Assembly: GCA_036897445.1 (NCBI GenBank)
Contig: JAYMTL010000121.1
Span: 1 to 62,187 of the forward strand
Length of the DNA: 62,187 nt
Reading direction: 5' to 3'
Origin: Pelargonium tetragonum
Lineage: Eukaryota; Streptophyta; Magnoliopsida; Geraniales; Geraniaceae
Shown here piece after piece: positions 11,952-24,818 of the stretch (within the stretch, counting starts at the first letter, position 1; each line of letters opens with the position of its first letter). The translations under genes and the position numbers were made by a program. The notes beneath the pieces were generated by a model. The model ran no database searches, was not told where the DNA came from, and saw only the letters and a program-made list of their open reading frames with translations.

Positions 11952-13608
11952 TTTCGAAAAGTACTGCCTAGAGAAAGAAGTCGGTAAGTTACCCAGTAAA
12001 GAGTGTACTTAGCTTTGAATTAGTTTAATGCCTTTCACTTTAGCTTGGTAAATGCCATAGGGAACTCATAAGCTTTAAGATATTAAGTACTATTAGACTT
12101 TAATGCCAACTCGTATACCACGATCAGATGAACAGGATATCTACCTTTTTTCTTCATCGAAAATTTAGTTAAAGGAACTCCATATTTATAGCACGGACTC
12201 TTAGAGGTTTTATAGGCATATCTATTTCTTCTTTTATCCAACAAAGAAATTCTTTTACTTATAAGAGACCCTTTAGCTTAAGCATTTCTTGGAACTTGAT
12301 AAAAAAAGCTATGCACACTTTAGTATTTTCCCGTGAAGTTTTATCACAGATTAAGCTATCATCAGACTATGAGGAGCCTTTTAGGTAGAATTTTAGTGAT
12401 ACACGGCTAGGACTTTTTGTAAAACCTTTTCCGATTAAGATCTTTTATACACGGATATATCTATATTGAAGTTTAATTAGATCTTATTAGTAGAACTTAG
12501 TCATGATTTGTATAAAGAGTAAGCTTTGTTTGGAGAAACCTATACAATCAGGATTTTAGTATATAACTTAAAGGCTATAGTATAAACCCCTTGTTAAATC
12601 CCAGAATTGTAAAGTCTCTTTCCTTTACTTGTGAAACTGGGGTCTGGCACAGTATAAAAATCAAAGAGTAAGTGTTACTACACTTAGAGGTTTTTTTCTA
12701 TGTCAAGAGCAAGATAGTTTGTCATTATCGCGGGCAATTTCTTAATTTGAAATTCTCTTTTACAAGCTTCTTATGACCTCTTCCTTTTTGTTAATGACTT
12801 GAACTTATGACTGATAAGAAAGTACTAAAATCCTAAAAAAGTAGCCTCTTTGTTATCTGCCCTATCACTGATCGAATTGCGTTAAAATGGGTAGAAAACT
12901 GCCATTTCACAAAGGTAATTCATGAACCAATACTTAAAATAGAATCAGGAAACCAAACCAATATCGAAAGAGCAAAGATAGATAGACAGGCCCATCAACA
13001 CAACAAAACAAGGAGGTGTAAGCTGGGAGAATAGGACTTTGAAGTGAGATTACTAGACTCTTTTGGAATAATTTAAGGCGCTGAAAGAGACATTTTGAGT
13101 GGGATATCCCCTTCCCCCTTCGAACTAATAGGGCAAGATAAGGTTTGCATGGGGATTCGCGTAGAAGAGTGCACTTTATTGCTAAGTAACCGACCTGTAA
13201 ATCACTTAGACTCTTTCCCTAATCTCTAAAACGTCCGATAGTTCAAAAACAAAAAGGAGTAGTGTAAGCCTTCCGATTCGTGCATGACTAATAAGCGTGC
13301 TTTATTATTTGCTAACTTTCATTTACTAAGACTCTAAGCTACTTACGATTGCTCGAAAAAAAGAGAGCTAAGGTTTCTTCATGAGAGCCCTTTCTTAAAG
13401 TGAGTCCTAGTTTGAATAAAGTATCCATTTTAAAAAGAGTTCCTATTTTAGAGACATAAAAAACTATATTATATAAACTCTAGCACTTTGAATGAAAGAC
13501 TATATAATTAAAAAATAGGAAAGGCTAGCCAAGAAAACTTCGTGAAATTGCGTACTTTCTAATTTGAGCCGTAGTTTGAAAAATGCATATCGACTTTATC
13601 TTCTATTT

Positions 13609-13622
13609 TTATTATTATTATA
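13609..13622. repeat. TTA trinucleotide microsatellite
   Basis: A short run of ATT/TTA units follows a T-rich stretch. It is simple sequence with no other content. Confidence 0.7.
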
Positions 13623-15294
13623 GGTATCTTCTCTGCATTCTATAAAGGATAATTTAGTGAATGTTAAAGTAAATGCAAAAATTCACAGCATCCCTGTCAT
13701 AAAAACTCTTTTTGTTACTACGCTAATAGACTGGGAAATTCAAAATAGGGATACTTCATTCTTTTCCTCGATTTTTAAGCTAATAGCGAGGGTAATTTAC
13801 ACATCGGATAATAAGAAATGTTGCGGATTCGACACGGGCCCTGTATCTTTCACAGTTTTCTACAAGGGGCTTTGCTAAATCTAGGCAGTTACAACAAGCT
13901 GTCAAGCAGCTTTCAAGATATAAGTATTATCTTATTCTTTATCAAATGAGCTTTTACCGTTGCAAGAATATTGCTCACCTAGTATAGACTTAAAAAGTAA
14001 GGAATATCCAAACCTGGGTTCCCGAAGGTAAACAAAAACCCCTTCATCGGGATCTGGGCTTTGAATTTACATGTCTTTAATACAAAAAAGTTTACCTATA
14101 CGTAACTCTTATATTAAAAAAAAGATATTTTAAGAGTTAAAGAGTCCGGTTTAGGCAGCCCTTACCTTGTTTAGCTTTTTGTGAAGAATACCCATATAAC
14201 TTTCCTTGTGGCGGGTCTTGTAAAGACTGGAGGATACCCCTAAGGATTAATCCGGAGACTTTTTTAATTAAGAAGTCTCCGTTATATGATATAGATTTAT
14301 CAAGCACAAGTTCTAGGTATACTACTATATTAGCACTTAACTCGGCCGCTTTCCTTTTTAGTGTATTCATCAAGAGCTTTCCTATAGATAATATACCAGG
14401 TTTTTTTTAGATAACCCACTTTTTTACTTCAGTCGTTTCTATGTCCTTACAGATTTTTATAGCTTTGCGTCGATTAGCTCTTCACCCCTTTAAATAAGGG
14501 GATACCTCCTTTAGATAGAGTAGAGTTTCAATACCTTTTTCTTGTCTGGAGCAGACTAATAAGTTCTTTGATCAACAATGTAAGCTCTACACAAACCAAA
14601 ATCTTTTTTAATTACCTAACCTTAGTTAAAAACCCTTAAAGATAAACATAAGTGCTTACATTTTAGGATTATTAAAATTTGATCTAGGGATACCTTGCTG
14701 TTTAAGAAAGGATATTCTTGACTTAGTCCTGGATACTTATAACTGATTACGGCCGGGGCTTCTTGGCAAAGTTCAAAACAAGGGGCTTCCGCTTTATGGC
14801 TGATATGAGGACTAGAATTCTAGTTACTATACACCGCTCCTTGTTCCTATTATAAAAAGAATAGTGGAACCTCTATTATCTTAACAGCAAGACCCTTCTT
14901 ATGCATATCTGTACCTGCTCTCTGATGGAGCTTACCTTTCTTAGGAATGACCTGTCTTATTGTAGCTACTGTAATATTCCCTATCTTATTGCATAGATTT
15001 GACCTACTCATTAATCTTAATGAAACCTACTTACTTTTTAACTCTTTGTAAAAGGATCTCTTAATTATTCACCTAAGATTATTCTATTTCTTTTATACAA
15101 GCGCAAGATTCCTTATTACTGGGACTCCGGTGGAGTCCCCTCCTATCTATATGGATTTTTCTAGCACCTCTATACCCAAGAAAGCCTATGAGAAGCCAGA
15201 TCAAGTATGTTACTAACCTTCCATTTCTAAAAGCTGGGGAAACCCATCCACTTTTCATTCCTAAAATTCCTAAAGAAAAGCCTTTATCCTGGGT

Positions 15295-15325
15295 ATTTCA
15301 CTTTAAAAGTTTATCCAAGTGAAAT
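15295..15325. other. Hairpin with 9-bp perfect stem
   Basis: ATTTCACTT (15295-15303) and AAGTGAAAT (15317-15325) are exact reverse complements separated by a 13-base loop. No T-run follows on the plus strand, so it does not look like an intrinsic terminator. Its role is unknown and chance is possible. Confidence 0.6.
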
Positions 15326-15632
15326 TTAGTTACAAATTATCTGTTAAAAATCTACCTTATTAGAAACCCTATAAGCCCTTCTTTAACAGAACAGGGAAAT
15401 TACTTACTATGTCATAAAAGGAGGGGCTCCCGCGTTCCCCGGATCCCTTTTTTATCCCGAATATTTTGCTTTTGTCATCTTAGTTCTTTTCGAGATTCAC
15501 CAGTCAGTGGAAATTGTAAAAGACGTGGACAAAAACGGGCAGGATTCTAAAACTTCTAACTCAACAGTTAACACATTGAGATTCATTTTGATATACCCCT
15601 TCATTATAACGATTCCTTTTTTTTACCATACT

Positions 15633-15651
15633 CTATTAAATTCTATTAAAT
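15633..15651. repeat. Tandem duplication, 10-base unit
   Basis: CTATTAAATT is followed directly by CTATTAAAT. This is one of several direct duplications of 9-10 bases in the window, consistent with replication slippage. Confidence 0.8.
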
Positions 15652-15939
15652 AAGCGATTCCTCGAGTGGTTGTAACTTAATACTCTGTAAATAGGTGGTA
15701 CTTCCTTTCTGAAAGAATTTTGAGGGAAAGTTATGCCGGGAATAAAAAGAAGAAAAGTAAGTAAGCGAGATTAGAGAAAAACGAGTAACAAAGGATCCTG
15801 GTATATACAAAGCTGCAAGGATACCTGGATTTAAAAATAAGAAAGATTTAGCGGAGTCTCTAAAAGAGGGTTCATATTTAACCGAGGGTTTTCCTACTAG
15901 AGAAAGAGAATAAAGAAAGTATACAAAATGTACTTAAGC

Positions 15940-16150
15940 TGTACGTTTCTTTTCCGTGGAGTATTCTATGAGATATCGACAATAAGCGGGCTGCTCTCTA
16001 AAAAGACATATAATATAGAGGCAAAGAGCGGGGGATTTGTTATTAACTAAATCATTTCAACCCTTTGCTTTTATGGTTAATAAATGCTTTACTTCCATCC
16101 GAATTCGTTTTTAGTGGAAAGTCTTCAAACTCATATCGTAGAGCAGAGCA
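15940..16150 (+). repeat. Diverged dispersed repeat A, copy 1
   Basis: CTCTCTAAAAAGACA at 15994-16008 is identical to 32477-32491. Around it TTTCTTTTCCGTGGAG aligns with TTTCTTTTCCACGAG, GAGATATC is shared, GCGGGCTGCTCTC aligns with GGTGGGCTACTCTC, and TTTGTTATTAACTAAA aligns with TTTGTAATTAATTAAA. A weaker match continues to about 16150. The copies are on the same strand and about 16.5 kb apart. The content is unknown. A CCTTTGCTTTTATGG segment near 16061 matches CCTTTGGTTTACGG in the other copy. Confidence 0.75.
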
Positions 16151-16779
16151 AGAAATTTCTACTTATTAAGCGTAATCCATCAAGAGTTCTTATTTAATTT
16201 AAGAGTATAACTAGTAAGACTCTTCTTTATCTCTACTTTCCAGGCATAACCCTTTTTCTTTTTACAAGAGGGCCCTTGCGGAGACATTTTAGAGTATATT
16301 ATGAGCTTCCCTCTCCCTTCTATTAGTATTAGAGAAGCCTTGTAGTAAGAGAGAACTCCGCTTAACTTAATATGTGTTATCTCTCTAAGTGTCTAAGTGA
16401 TTGTAATATAGAGTTGCAGCATTCCCTAGATACTAGAATTTGAGGTAGTTTCTTGCAAATACTTAGGTTTTTAAAAGGTAAATAAAGAAAAGCTAAGTGG
16501 AAAGTCCTAATTTTATATAAATATCCAGAGAAAACTTCGAAATGTGGTTTTGGCTTTTTAGTTAAAGAAAGAGCCCCCTTTTCTGATAAGGAACTCCTCA
16601 CATTGTAGAAACTAGGGATCTTCTAGCCTTTCATGACCGATTAGTTCTTCCTTGACAGAAAAATGTATTCCTGGTTTTGGAAGCTAGGAAACTCTAGTCG
16701 AGATACCTCTGTTATAGCCGGTACTGAATCTTTTTCCTTTGCTTGTGTAGATAACTCTTCCCGAAACTGATTAGTACTT

Positions 16780-19700
16780 TTGACTACAAATCCACTTTAT
16801 ATAACCAATCGAATCTAAGGAACACACATGCTTACCGAACCTATCGGTGTTTGACTTTATTTACTCATTCTGGAGCTGTACCAAACTCAAGTTTGCCTTA
16901 CCCAACTTTAGAAGTATAAGCTCATAAGCTGTATCTATCATAAATTCAAGAACTAAGACAAGAAATTGTATTAACACCTTTAATTACCTACCAGCTATCC
17001 CAGAATACACGAAGAGACATTCCCTGCTTTTCCTTTTTTAGAACGATCTCCTTTAGCCCAGAAACCTGGTAATTACACCTTCATAAACTACAGGAACGAT
17101 GACCTATTCTCTCATAATAATACAAAGAACTCCTTACCGTCTATCCCAAAAGAATTAGAACTAGTGGATTGACTCCTTCATCTAGGTCTAGTCTATACAA
17201 AGCAAAAACTATGAAGGAATGCATTATCTCCGGAATCTACTCAATTCAATACAAATAGCCACTATTATCTGGTTCTGGAAATGTTGAATACAGAAGTCAA
17301 AGCAATACTAAACCCGGTGATACGTGTATCTATCTTACTTAAACTTTTAAACTAGAGAATCAAAAGTTTATGTTATTCCTGAACCTACACTGAAAGAATA
17401 CAAGCTAAAGCTTTCCTAGTTAGTCCTCTTATCAATACAGCCTGATTAACAACTGAACACTAGCTTTAAAGAACCCATACCAAGGTTATTTTTGACTCTA
17501 AAACTACTTAAACTAAACCGGAACTTTAAGTCTTAGATTCAAAATAGCTACTCAATAGCAACACCTTCTTAGGTCCAAACCGAAAATCCACCCTTTCCTT
17601 TAGCAACTGCTTTTCCACTGTTTAGAACAATTCTTTGACGTAAACCATGTACCAACCTTTGTTCTATCCTTTTTTCTAATTAGACCTTTGCAATAACCAA
17701 GAACTAAGACAATTGGAAAGTCTGTACGGAAGATCTTAGACTTGAACTCCTTTAGCAACCCTGGTCAATACGGAACGGATAGAGATCCCTGATTTAGTAA
17801 GAGAGTTCTCTAAGCTCAAAAGCTGTATAATAAACTCAAGTTAAGGAATACTAATTGGATTTTCTGCTTTAAACTAAGAAACCCTGTACACTAGAAAGGC
17901 AATTATAGAAGAGAAGAGATTTTCCATGCATTCTATTAGGATTATCCGCTTTACAAGTATAGAATAAAACCCTTACAATCTTGTGGGAACTCCTTCCTAA
18001 ATACCTATTACTGATAAATCAGTAACCTCCTTTAAGATTCAGTTTAATATTAAGAATACTGGATCCTCTAAACTATATCTCCTAAGATTATAATACAGGT
18101 ACTTTCTCCTAAACTCTCTCAAAGATACTCACAAAAAAAGGAAAGAGTTTACATCATAAGCATTAGAATCTTTAACTCCTCTAGTTTAGTTACACCTGCT
18201 ATCCCTGCACATGATGATTAAGAGACTAAGCTTAAAACAAAACCTCTCTAAGCACTTCGTACCTCTTTGGAGATAACCTAGCTTGGCTCATCAACAGAAT
18301 ACAAGAACTAATACCAAAGTGTATACTCTGTCTTAGAAGTTAGAATCCTTTGGAGGCTTACAGAATACAGAAGAATTCCAATTTAGAGGTTCAATAAGTA
18401 TCTGTTTATATTCTAGGAGAGTTACTTCCTACAAGATAAAGGTAATGTAATTACTCCTTCACTCAGAACTCTTAGAAAATATCAAGAACTCTGTTTATGT
18501 TATTCCAGCAATGTCAGCCTGCTATTATATTAGAATCAGTTTATGTTCTTTACCAGCTAAACCTGATAGATCGGAATAGTACTATCTGTACGGAATAGAC
18601 TTTAGCCGGCTTACAAGACCAAATTACCAATAACCAGGAATACAAAAAAGAAGACTGCAATCCCAGAAACACTATATGCAAAAAACTCTTTCAAGAGCTA
18701 CTAGCGTGTCTTTTCCTGCCAATAAAGACTCCTGAGCCGGCCTGTATCTGGTTTTCTGTTAACCTTTGCTAGCTATAGCTATACAAGATCAGCTTACTGG
18801 AATCCAAAGAGATTTAGTTCGGTTCACAATTAGGAACTCCATAAACAAAGAGCACAAAAGTGCTTAGACAGTCCTATCAAGAATCCAATTCAGAGAGCAA
18901 ATACCTAAACTCTAGAAATCCTTTTATGTTATGCGAGAGAGATCGGAGAGTCTTTAACTATTTAGAAATTACTAGGGAATGTACTCTCAAGAACAAACCT
19001 ACTTACAAGAGAATATCTATATCTTGATCTTTAAACTCCAGTCCCTTCAATTGACAAGTTAGGAAATCGGGACTAGTTAGCTGTACGGTGTACGGTAAAC
19101 ATACCATCATAATAACAAATACTCCTTTGCTTACAAGGACATTCCCAAAAGACATTACACCTTCTTAAACTACTAAACAAGGTATCCAAACCGAAAGAGT
19201 TAGAGAATCTTTTTCCATTAAATAAATTCAGCAACAAAGATGAATATCTTAGAGTACCTATAATTAATGGAGGACAGAAACGGTTGCTTCTAACTGTGAA
19301 GGTATAGCCCTTTTAGTATTGCTTTACAGCTGTAAATGTTCTACTAACCACATTCCTTTATTTAGGGAGATGCTTTAGCTGTTGAAAGTAACCCTCCAAT
19401 AGAAATAGAATAAATCCCATCAAGTTGCATTATCTATCAAAAGGGATTTACATTCTCCCAAAGACTAGAACTAGAAAACACAGGTCTTACAAAATTGGCT
19501 GGATTTCTTTATATTCCTTCCGTAAAATACTATTTCTTAACTATCCTGAACCTAACACTTTCAAAAAACTTAAACTTGAAAGCTAAATGTTAAAAGAAAT
19601 TGTTCTGAAACTTCTCTGACTTAAAAATTCCTATCTCTATAATTAAGGCGGAAACTCTCGTAACAAAAAATTCACTTGAGTTTAAGCCTTCTTCCAAAGC
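16780..19700. other. G-poor, A/C-rich island with recurring short words
   Basis: In four counted lines here the top strand has A above T and C well above G (about 46 C to 29 G in 240 bases). Words recur more often than elsewhere: GAATACA at about 17003, 17286, 17396, 18297, 18363 and 18638, and TTTATGTT at about 17367, 18492, 18540 and 18923, twice extended to TTTATGTTATTCC. Open frames are short on both strands. The skew over nearly 3 kb and the shared words suggest one block of separate origin, perhaps a decayed, internally repetitive sequence. No family is recognised. Confidence 0.45.
19082..19095. repeat. Tandem duplication, 7-base unit
   Basis: TGTACGG occurs twice in direct succession. 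It is a small slippage-type duplication. Confidence 0.8.
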
Positions 19701-19775
19701 CCTGGAAAACTAGACAACCTACTCGCTAAAAAGAGTTACGCATCCACTAAACTAAGAAATTTAAGGCTTATATAG

Positions 19776-19795
19776 CATTAAAAATCATTAAAAAT
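19776..19795. repeat. Tandem duplication, 10-base unit
   Basis: CATTAAAAAT is repeated twice with no spacer and no mismatch. It is a slippage-type duplication. Confidence 0.85.
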
Positions 19796-19986
19796 AGAGA
19801 TACAAGGAGAACTTTCCAGAAAGACTAATGATTATATGAATACAAACAAACTAAACCAAAGATAATGTTATTATAAATTCTTGCTTGCGCTTTTAAGCTG
19901 TTGGTTGACCTATTTTCTCGTTTCCTTATCTTTATAATATAATGGGAACCTTCAATATCTAGAATTCCTTAATACCATTGACCTTT

Positions 19987-20004
19987 GAATCTTATGAATC
20001 TTAT
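19987..20004. repeat. Tandem duplication, 9-base unit
   Basis: GAATCTTAT is repeated twice with no spacer and no mismatch. It is a slippage-type duplication. Confidence 0.85.
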
Positions 20005-20489
20005 TTCGATAAATAAGATCCTAAAAAACAGGATAGACGGAAAAAAATCCCATTGATTGTTAAACCTTTCAGAAGCTTAATACCTTAGAAATACCAGGAT
20101 CTACTTCCTAATAAAATTACCTTACACACTATAAGACCAGAAAACAGACTTCAACTTTTTAAATTACAGAAATTTCTTTAGCTAAAATATTCTTATTTAT
20201 TCTCGCTCGAAACTTTAAAAAAAATGACTAGACTGGAAAACCACCCAGTAAGGAACAAGAACCTCCTACTTTAACCTAAACCCAGGATACAACAAATCAA
20301 AGTAGAAGTAGAAAATTAAGAACATAGGATTTTTTAACTACTTTAATAAGAAAGAAATAAGAGTAGAAACCCTTAAATTTAGGAATTCCCTTTACTTTGT
20401 TTGTACTTTGGGACCCTAAACATGACATCATATATAAAGCTACTCCCCCCTTGTTAAACCGAAGCTTAATGCCTAAGGAGTGGGATCTA

Positions 20490-20605
20490 TTCCCCGAAAA
20501 GTTACCTACAGATTAGAAGAGGCTCTCTATTAATAATGGGATTTCCTATAAAGTTTTTATCTTACTCTACAGATACGGGAAAACCTCTAACAAGAAAATA
20601 GGTAA
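20490..20605 (+). repeat. Diverged dispersed repeat E, copy 2
   Basis: This is the partner of 3060-3185 on the same strand; see the shared words given there. The 54-base ungapped core is 20506-20559. It lies about 100 bases before repeat D copy 2, whereas in the 2.5-3.2 kb region the E element lies about 400 bases after D. The order is therefore exchanged, pointing to rearrangement or to separate duplications. Confidence 0.6.
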
Positions 20606-20704
20606 CCTTCTCAACCTTCAAAGACTAAAATATTCCTTCCTAAGGATAATTTATCTGGCTCCCTGTAGCTTATCGTTAGGGAGAATACCAACCTTAGAAA
20701 AATT

Positions 20705-20860
20705 AGGAGTACATCTCTCTTACCGAGTAAACGACTTTTTTTTACTCGGTTAAGGCAATTGGGGTATATATGATAGTACATTCATACATTATAACAACTC
20801 CAATCCAAAAAGACTCATAACTTTCAAGACCTACTTCCTTGCTTTCAGAATCATAATCTT
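20705..20860 (+). repeat. Diverged dispersed repeat D, copy 2
   Basis: This is the partner of 2530-2665. The identical block AGTACATTCATACA is at 20775-20788. This copy contains the perfect ten-base-pair hairpin at 20722-20750, which is absent from copy 1. Confidence 0.6.
20722..20750. other. Hairpin with 10-bp perfect stem
   Basis: ACCGAGTAAA (20722-20731) pairs exactly with TTTACTCGGT (20741-20750) around a nine-base loop ending in five T. It sits inside repeat D copy 2. A run of T lies in the loop rather than after the stem, so an intrinsic terminator is unlikely. It could be a processing or replication structure. Confidence 0.8.
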
Positions 20861-23800
20861 AAAATACCTATCCTTATAGCTAGGAAAAAACTTGACTTCA
20901 GTACTGAATCTTTGCTCATAATTTATTCTCTTAAACTTGCGCATCTACAAAACAAAAGGGACTCCTCTAATGTTACAAAGGAAAGAGTAGAACCTTGAAC
21001 TAGACTTCTCAAAGTAAGTTAAGTAAGGGTTTTACGGCCTGGAAGAGTTTCATGCAGCTAGTGTATTCCTTAGTAGATTATGTTACTTACTTAAGATAGT
21101 TATAATTAGTAATAGATCGTGTAGATAGTCGTAGTTGTTAAAAAAAAGGTACAAAGGGCAGGATATAATCCAAATACAAGTTAACTGGGGTCCCGGTATG
21201 AGATAAAGTAAGATAGAGAGTCAATCTCTTGCTCTCGTACACACTTAGGTTAGCCAGAAAGAATTTGACTCGGGCAGGTTCTGCTTCTAATATCTAGAGA
21301 ATCCGGTGCTACTTATTCGTTCAAATATACCAAAGGGGTTCTTTTATCCAGTTTTACTTACACGCACGGAGGAGTTTCCAAATAATTAAGAATTATAGAG
21401 ACCTAGCATTTTGAAGTGTTTTTATAAATAGCGTATTCAAAAGCTAGTAGAGGCTCTGGTATTATGAACTCGAAGCTTTGTTACTAAGAAGTACAATTTG
21501 GAAAAATTCAATCTCTTTTTAAGATTCAGCGGTGCTTTTCAACCTTCCGCTTCTGGTTGAGGAGGACTTTTACAAGGAAAAAGGGGCAGTCTTGTTGCGT
21601 AAAATAAATAGGTTTGGCTCTTTCTTAGGCAAGAGTAACTAAAAAAGGGGACACAAATTCTAAAAATTCTCAGTTAAACTATAAGTTACGGAAGTTGTAG
21701 TTCAGGATCCACCCTGAAGCTTAACAGATAAATTAATTTCACTTTATTTTATTAAAAAGAGCTCTAACTTACGCACGGAAAATTGAAAATCCCCTCCCTA
21801 GTAAATCGCGTTCTAGGACATTTAAATGCGCGTACAAATAATATCCTGCTTTAGACTACAAGAAGCCTGCTTTTCTTATTCACCTTATAAAATAGCCTAA
21901 TCAACAAAGACAAAAGACTTTTTTACATCTCTGTCTTGCTGGGGAAACCCGTGCATTACCCTAAAGTGATGTAGTAATACTTATATACCAATTTCATTTA
22001 CTTATAAATATAGGGTAAGGTTTGTTTAATTCTACTTTTGAGCTTAGGATTTTCTATAGGGGAAGTCCAATGCCATTGTATAACTCGTACCTGGGAGTCC
22101 TGGTAAAAATAATACGAAAAGTTTTCTCCTTTTGAAGACTAATAGGATTTTGTATTGTACTGAAATGGATTGGGGGTCCAAAATTAGAGCGTTCAGAGGA
22201 TTCCCTCGTAGAGTAAAGAGGAGTAGGGTCCTACATTTTTGGAGTTACCCGTATTTTACACGGACTCTTGTTTAACCGATCCGTTATAAGTTGTCAATCT
22301 TTGTTTTGTGGAATTAGAAAATCCAGTAGTCATCCAATCCCACTTTCCCTAAATAAAAAAAAGATACTGCTAAAGTAATAGCTCTAGAGTTTTTCCGAAT
22401 TCAAACTTTTTTTATATGGCTCATTCAGTCACAGAATATCTAGAAATAGGATACTTTTGCCCTTTTGCTTAGAACAGGCAAGCCTTGTTTGCTAGTGAGA
22501 TGAAAAGTCGAGGAGGGAAATAAACAAAAGCTTATATTTCAAAAGGAGACGTCGCTGTTTAGTAATGCTAGCAACAATACACCAACTAAGAACAGAGACA
22601 AAGGTTCTTGCGTATCAATACAATTAGAATACAAACGTAGAAACTGCGTGCTTATGCCTTACCCTATGTAAATGATGTTTAGATTCTTCTTACGTAATAT
22701 AATATAAAAAAAAATGTTAGAAAGTCCTTTCTGGATTCTACAACTACAAGAGGGTCAATCATAAACCTATTTTTTAACGAAGAATTCTTATTTTATAAAA
22801 AGGTATACAATTGAGTAAGAAAAGGACTCTTACAGAGGGTCTAGACTACAGGTTCCAACCCTAAAAAAGAGGAATACTGCCTATTTAAAAGAGCAAGCCA
22901 GTGGAAACACTTGTAAAAGGGAAAATAAGAAAAGTATACTGAAGCGTGTCCTTAAAAAGAGAGTGGGAGTCTAATGAGTCATAAATTGGGTTACTTGCTT
23001 CTAAAGGGTTGGGTCTTGATTCGCTTATATAGCTAGCTTCCCTTTAGGATTTTACTTAATACAAAGACTCTTTTTCCTGGGTCTAGTCTCCCAAAAATTG
23101 AAGCAATTAGTTAGCGGGAAATTTTTTATACCCTACGGATATCCAGAATTACAAGAAATTTTCTTCCTATCGGCTATGTGTATTCCCTCAAATTTGATCT
23201 GTTCATTATATTATATAAATACTAGCTGGCAGATTGGTCTCCGTGACTCTCGTACAAACGTTACACCGGTAATATCCTACTAGCAAACTAGCGCTACTTT
23301 TTTGTGTTAGCTTTTAGAGCCCCGAATCCAGAAATTTAGTAACTCAGAACTTATTTATGTATTACTTGTAGCTCCAGGCTTGTGCAAGCACATAAAGTTT
23401 TATTATTAATGCAGAGCATTGACTATTGAAGTTCCTAGTAAGGGCCTGGAAAAAACATAACATAAACTACATGAAAAATATGACCGCAAAAATTGTTTAG
23501 TTGTGTCTACCTACGAAAACCCTTGCAAATTCGGTAAAGTCCATCTTAAAAAAATATAGACAGGACTTCCTTTACCAATACTAAACTCATCTAAGTTTAG
23601 ACTCTCAATTTTACTGTGAAATGGGTATCAAAAATTCTTATAAAACGAACATCCAGGACAATTCCTATTAATAAAAAAGGTCTCGAAACTGGACCTCCTC
23701 TATTTACATACAATATATTACTATTAGCCGAAAACTTTTAGATGGGATTTAATAAACCTTAGAGCTTTACCCCAAAACAAGTCTCTTATTCCGCGTTCCG

Positions 23801-24818
23801 CGAGAGTCTACTATTAAATCTTTGTTCCCCTCCTTTTATACCCACCCGCTTTAGTTTATCTACTAAACTACCGAAAGCATATAGTATCTATTTGAAAGAT
23901 GCGAAAAAATACCCCAAACTTTACAGGCATAAGCCCTATAAAATAAAATCGAAAATGATAAAGCGAACCCTCGCCGAGGACTTATGGTTTTATAGCTCAT
24001 TAAACTAAAAGTAGAAGGCGGGGGCTCTAATAAGGAATGGCAAAAAAAGCTAGTAGCATACCCCTTAAAGGGAAATTTTTGCTTAGGATTCCCCTAGGAT
24101 TAAAGACAAATACTGGTTATTACTCACCACATAAAAGTTTTAACTATTATTCTTCAGGATCCGGCTCAAAGGATTTTATTTGATAAATTGACTCTATATT
24201 TAATAGTTTATTCTTACGAGAGTCTTCAGGAGCCCCTGGCAAGGAATAAAGTCTTGAGCCCTAAATTCTTAGGAGTTTGCTTTGGTGTAAAGTGCTCTAC
24301 TTTCTCTTATAAAAGCCCCCTTTGAATTGCGCAGAAGTTTAGATAAACGCTATTTCAAAGTATAAGTTCATTTTCTACTTTTTCCTAGTTTTTGATATAT
24401 AATTACAGAATCTTATAGGATAGGATCCGTAATTCTTTAGGGATAAGACCCCCCTTTTCGATATATGGATACTACACCCCTCAACTTCAGTTTTGGAAAG
24501 TACCTAAAAGGAATAATACCTATCCTCAAAAAATGACACACAAGGGTCCGTAAAAGTTTAAACAAATTCTGAAGTTTATTCACTATACGTCTTTCTCATT
24601 ATGAATTATTGGTACCCAAGGAGTATTCTACATTATAAAAAAACTATTTCCCGTTTAGAGTTTCTACCTATACCCGTAGGCAGAGGGAAAAAATGTTTTC
24701 TTTTTAATAGTGACAGTGTACATGTCTTCTAAAATGACTTGAAATACTATAATAAAGCTACCGCTGTTCCTAGTATAACAAAGGGCTTTTTCACAAGTAA
24801 GTAATGTAAATAAGGTCT

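Larger units (their letters stand above)
6090..16770. other. Gene-free region
   Basis: Only short frames of 60-80 codons occur, scattered on both strands with no common direction, and none resembles a known protein. Features I can support inside it are the 26-bp palindrome at 11926-11951, a hairpin at 15295-15325, tandem duplications near 15633, and copies of repeats F (about 10585-10700) and A (15940-16150). A short G-rich spot reading like a tRNA D arm at 9378-9401 was considered and rejected. Confidence 0.55.
19710..24810. other. Gene-free region
   Basis: One frame of 61 codons (23098-23283) occurs, with a TTG start and no family resemblance, and is not called. The region holds the second copies of repeats E (20490-20605) and D (20705-20860), the hairpin at 20722-20750 and two tandem duplications near 19.78 and 19.99 kb. 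The rest shows nothing I can name. Confidence 0.55.

Noticed and set aside
13561-13600. GAGCCGTAG, similar to the start of group II intron domain V.
   Set aside because: The bulge, the loop and the pairing strand of domain V are absent.
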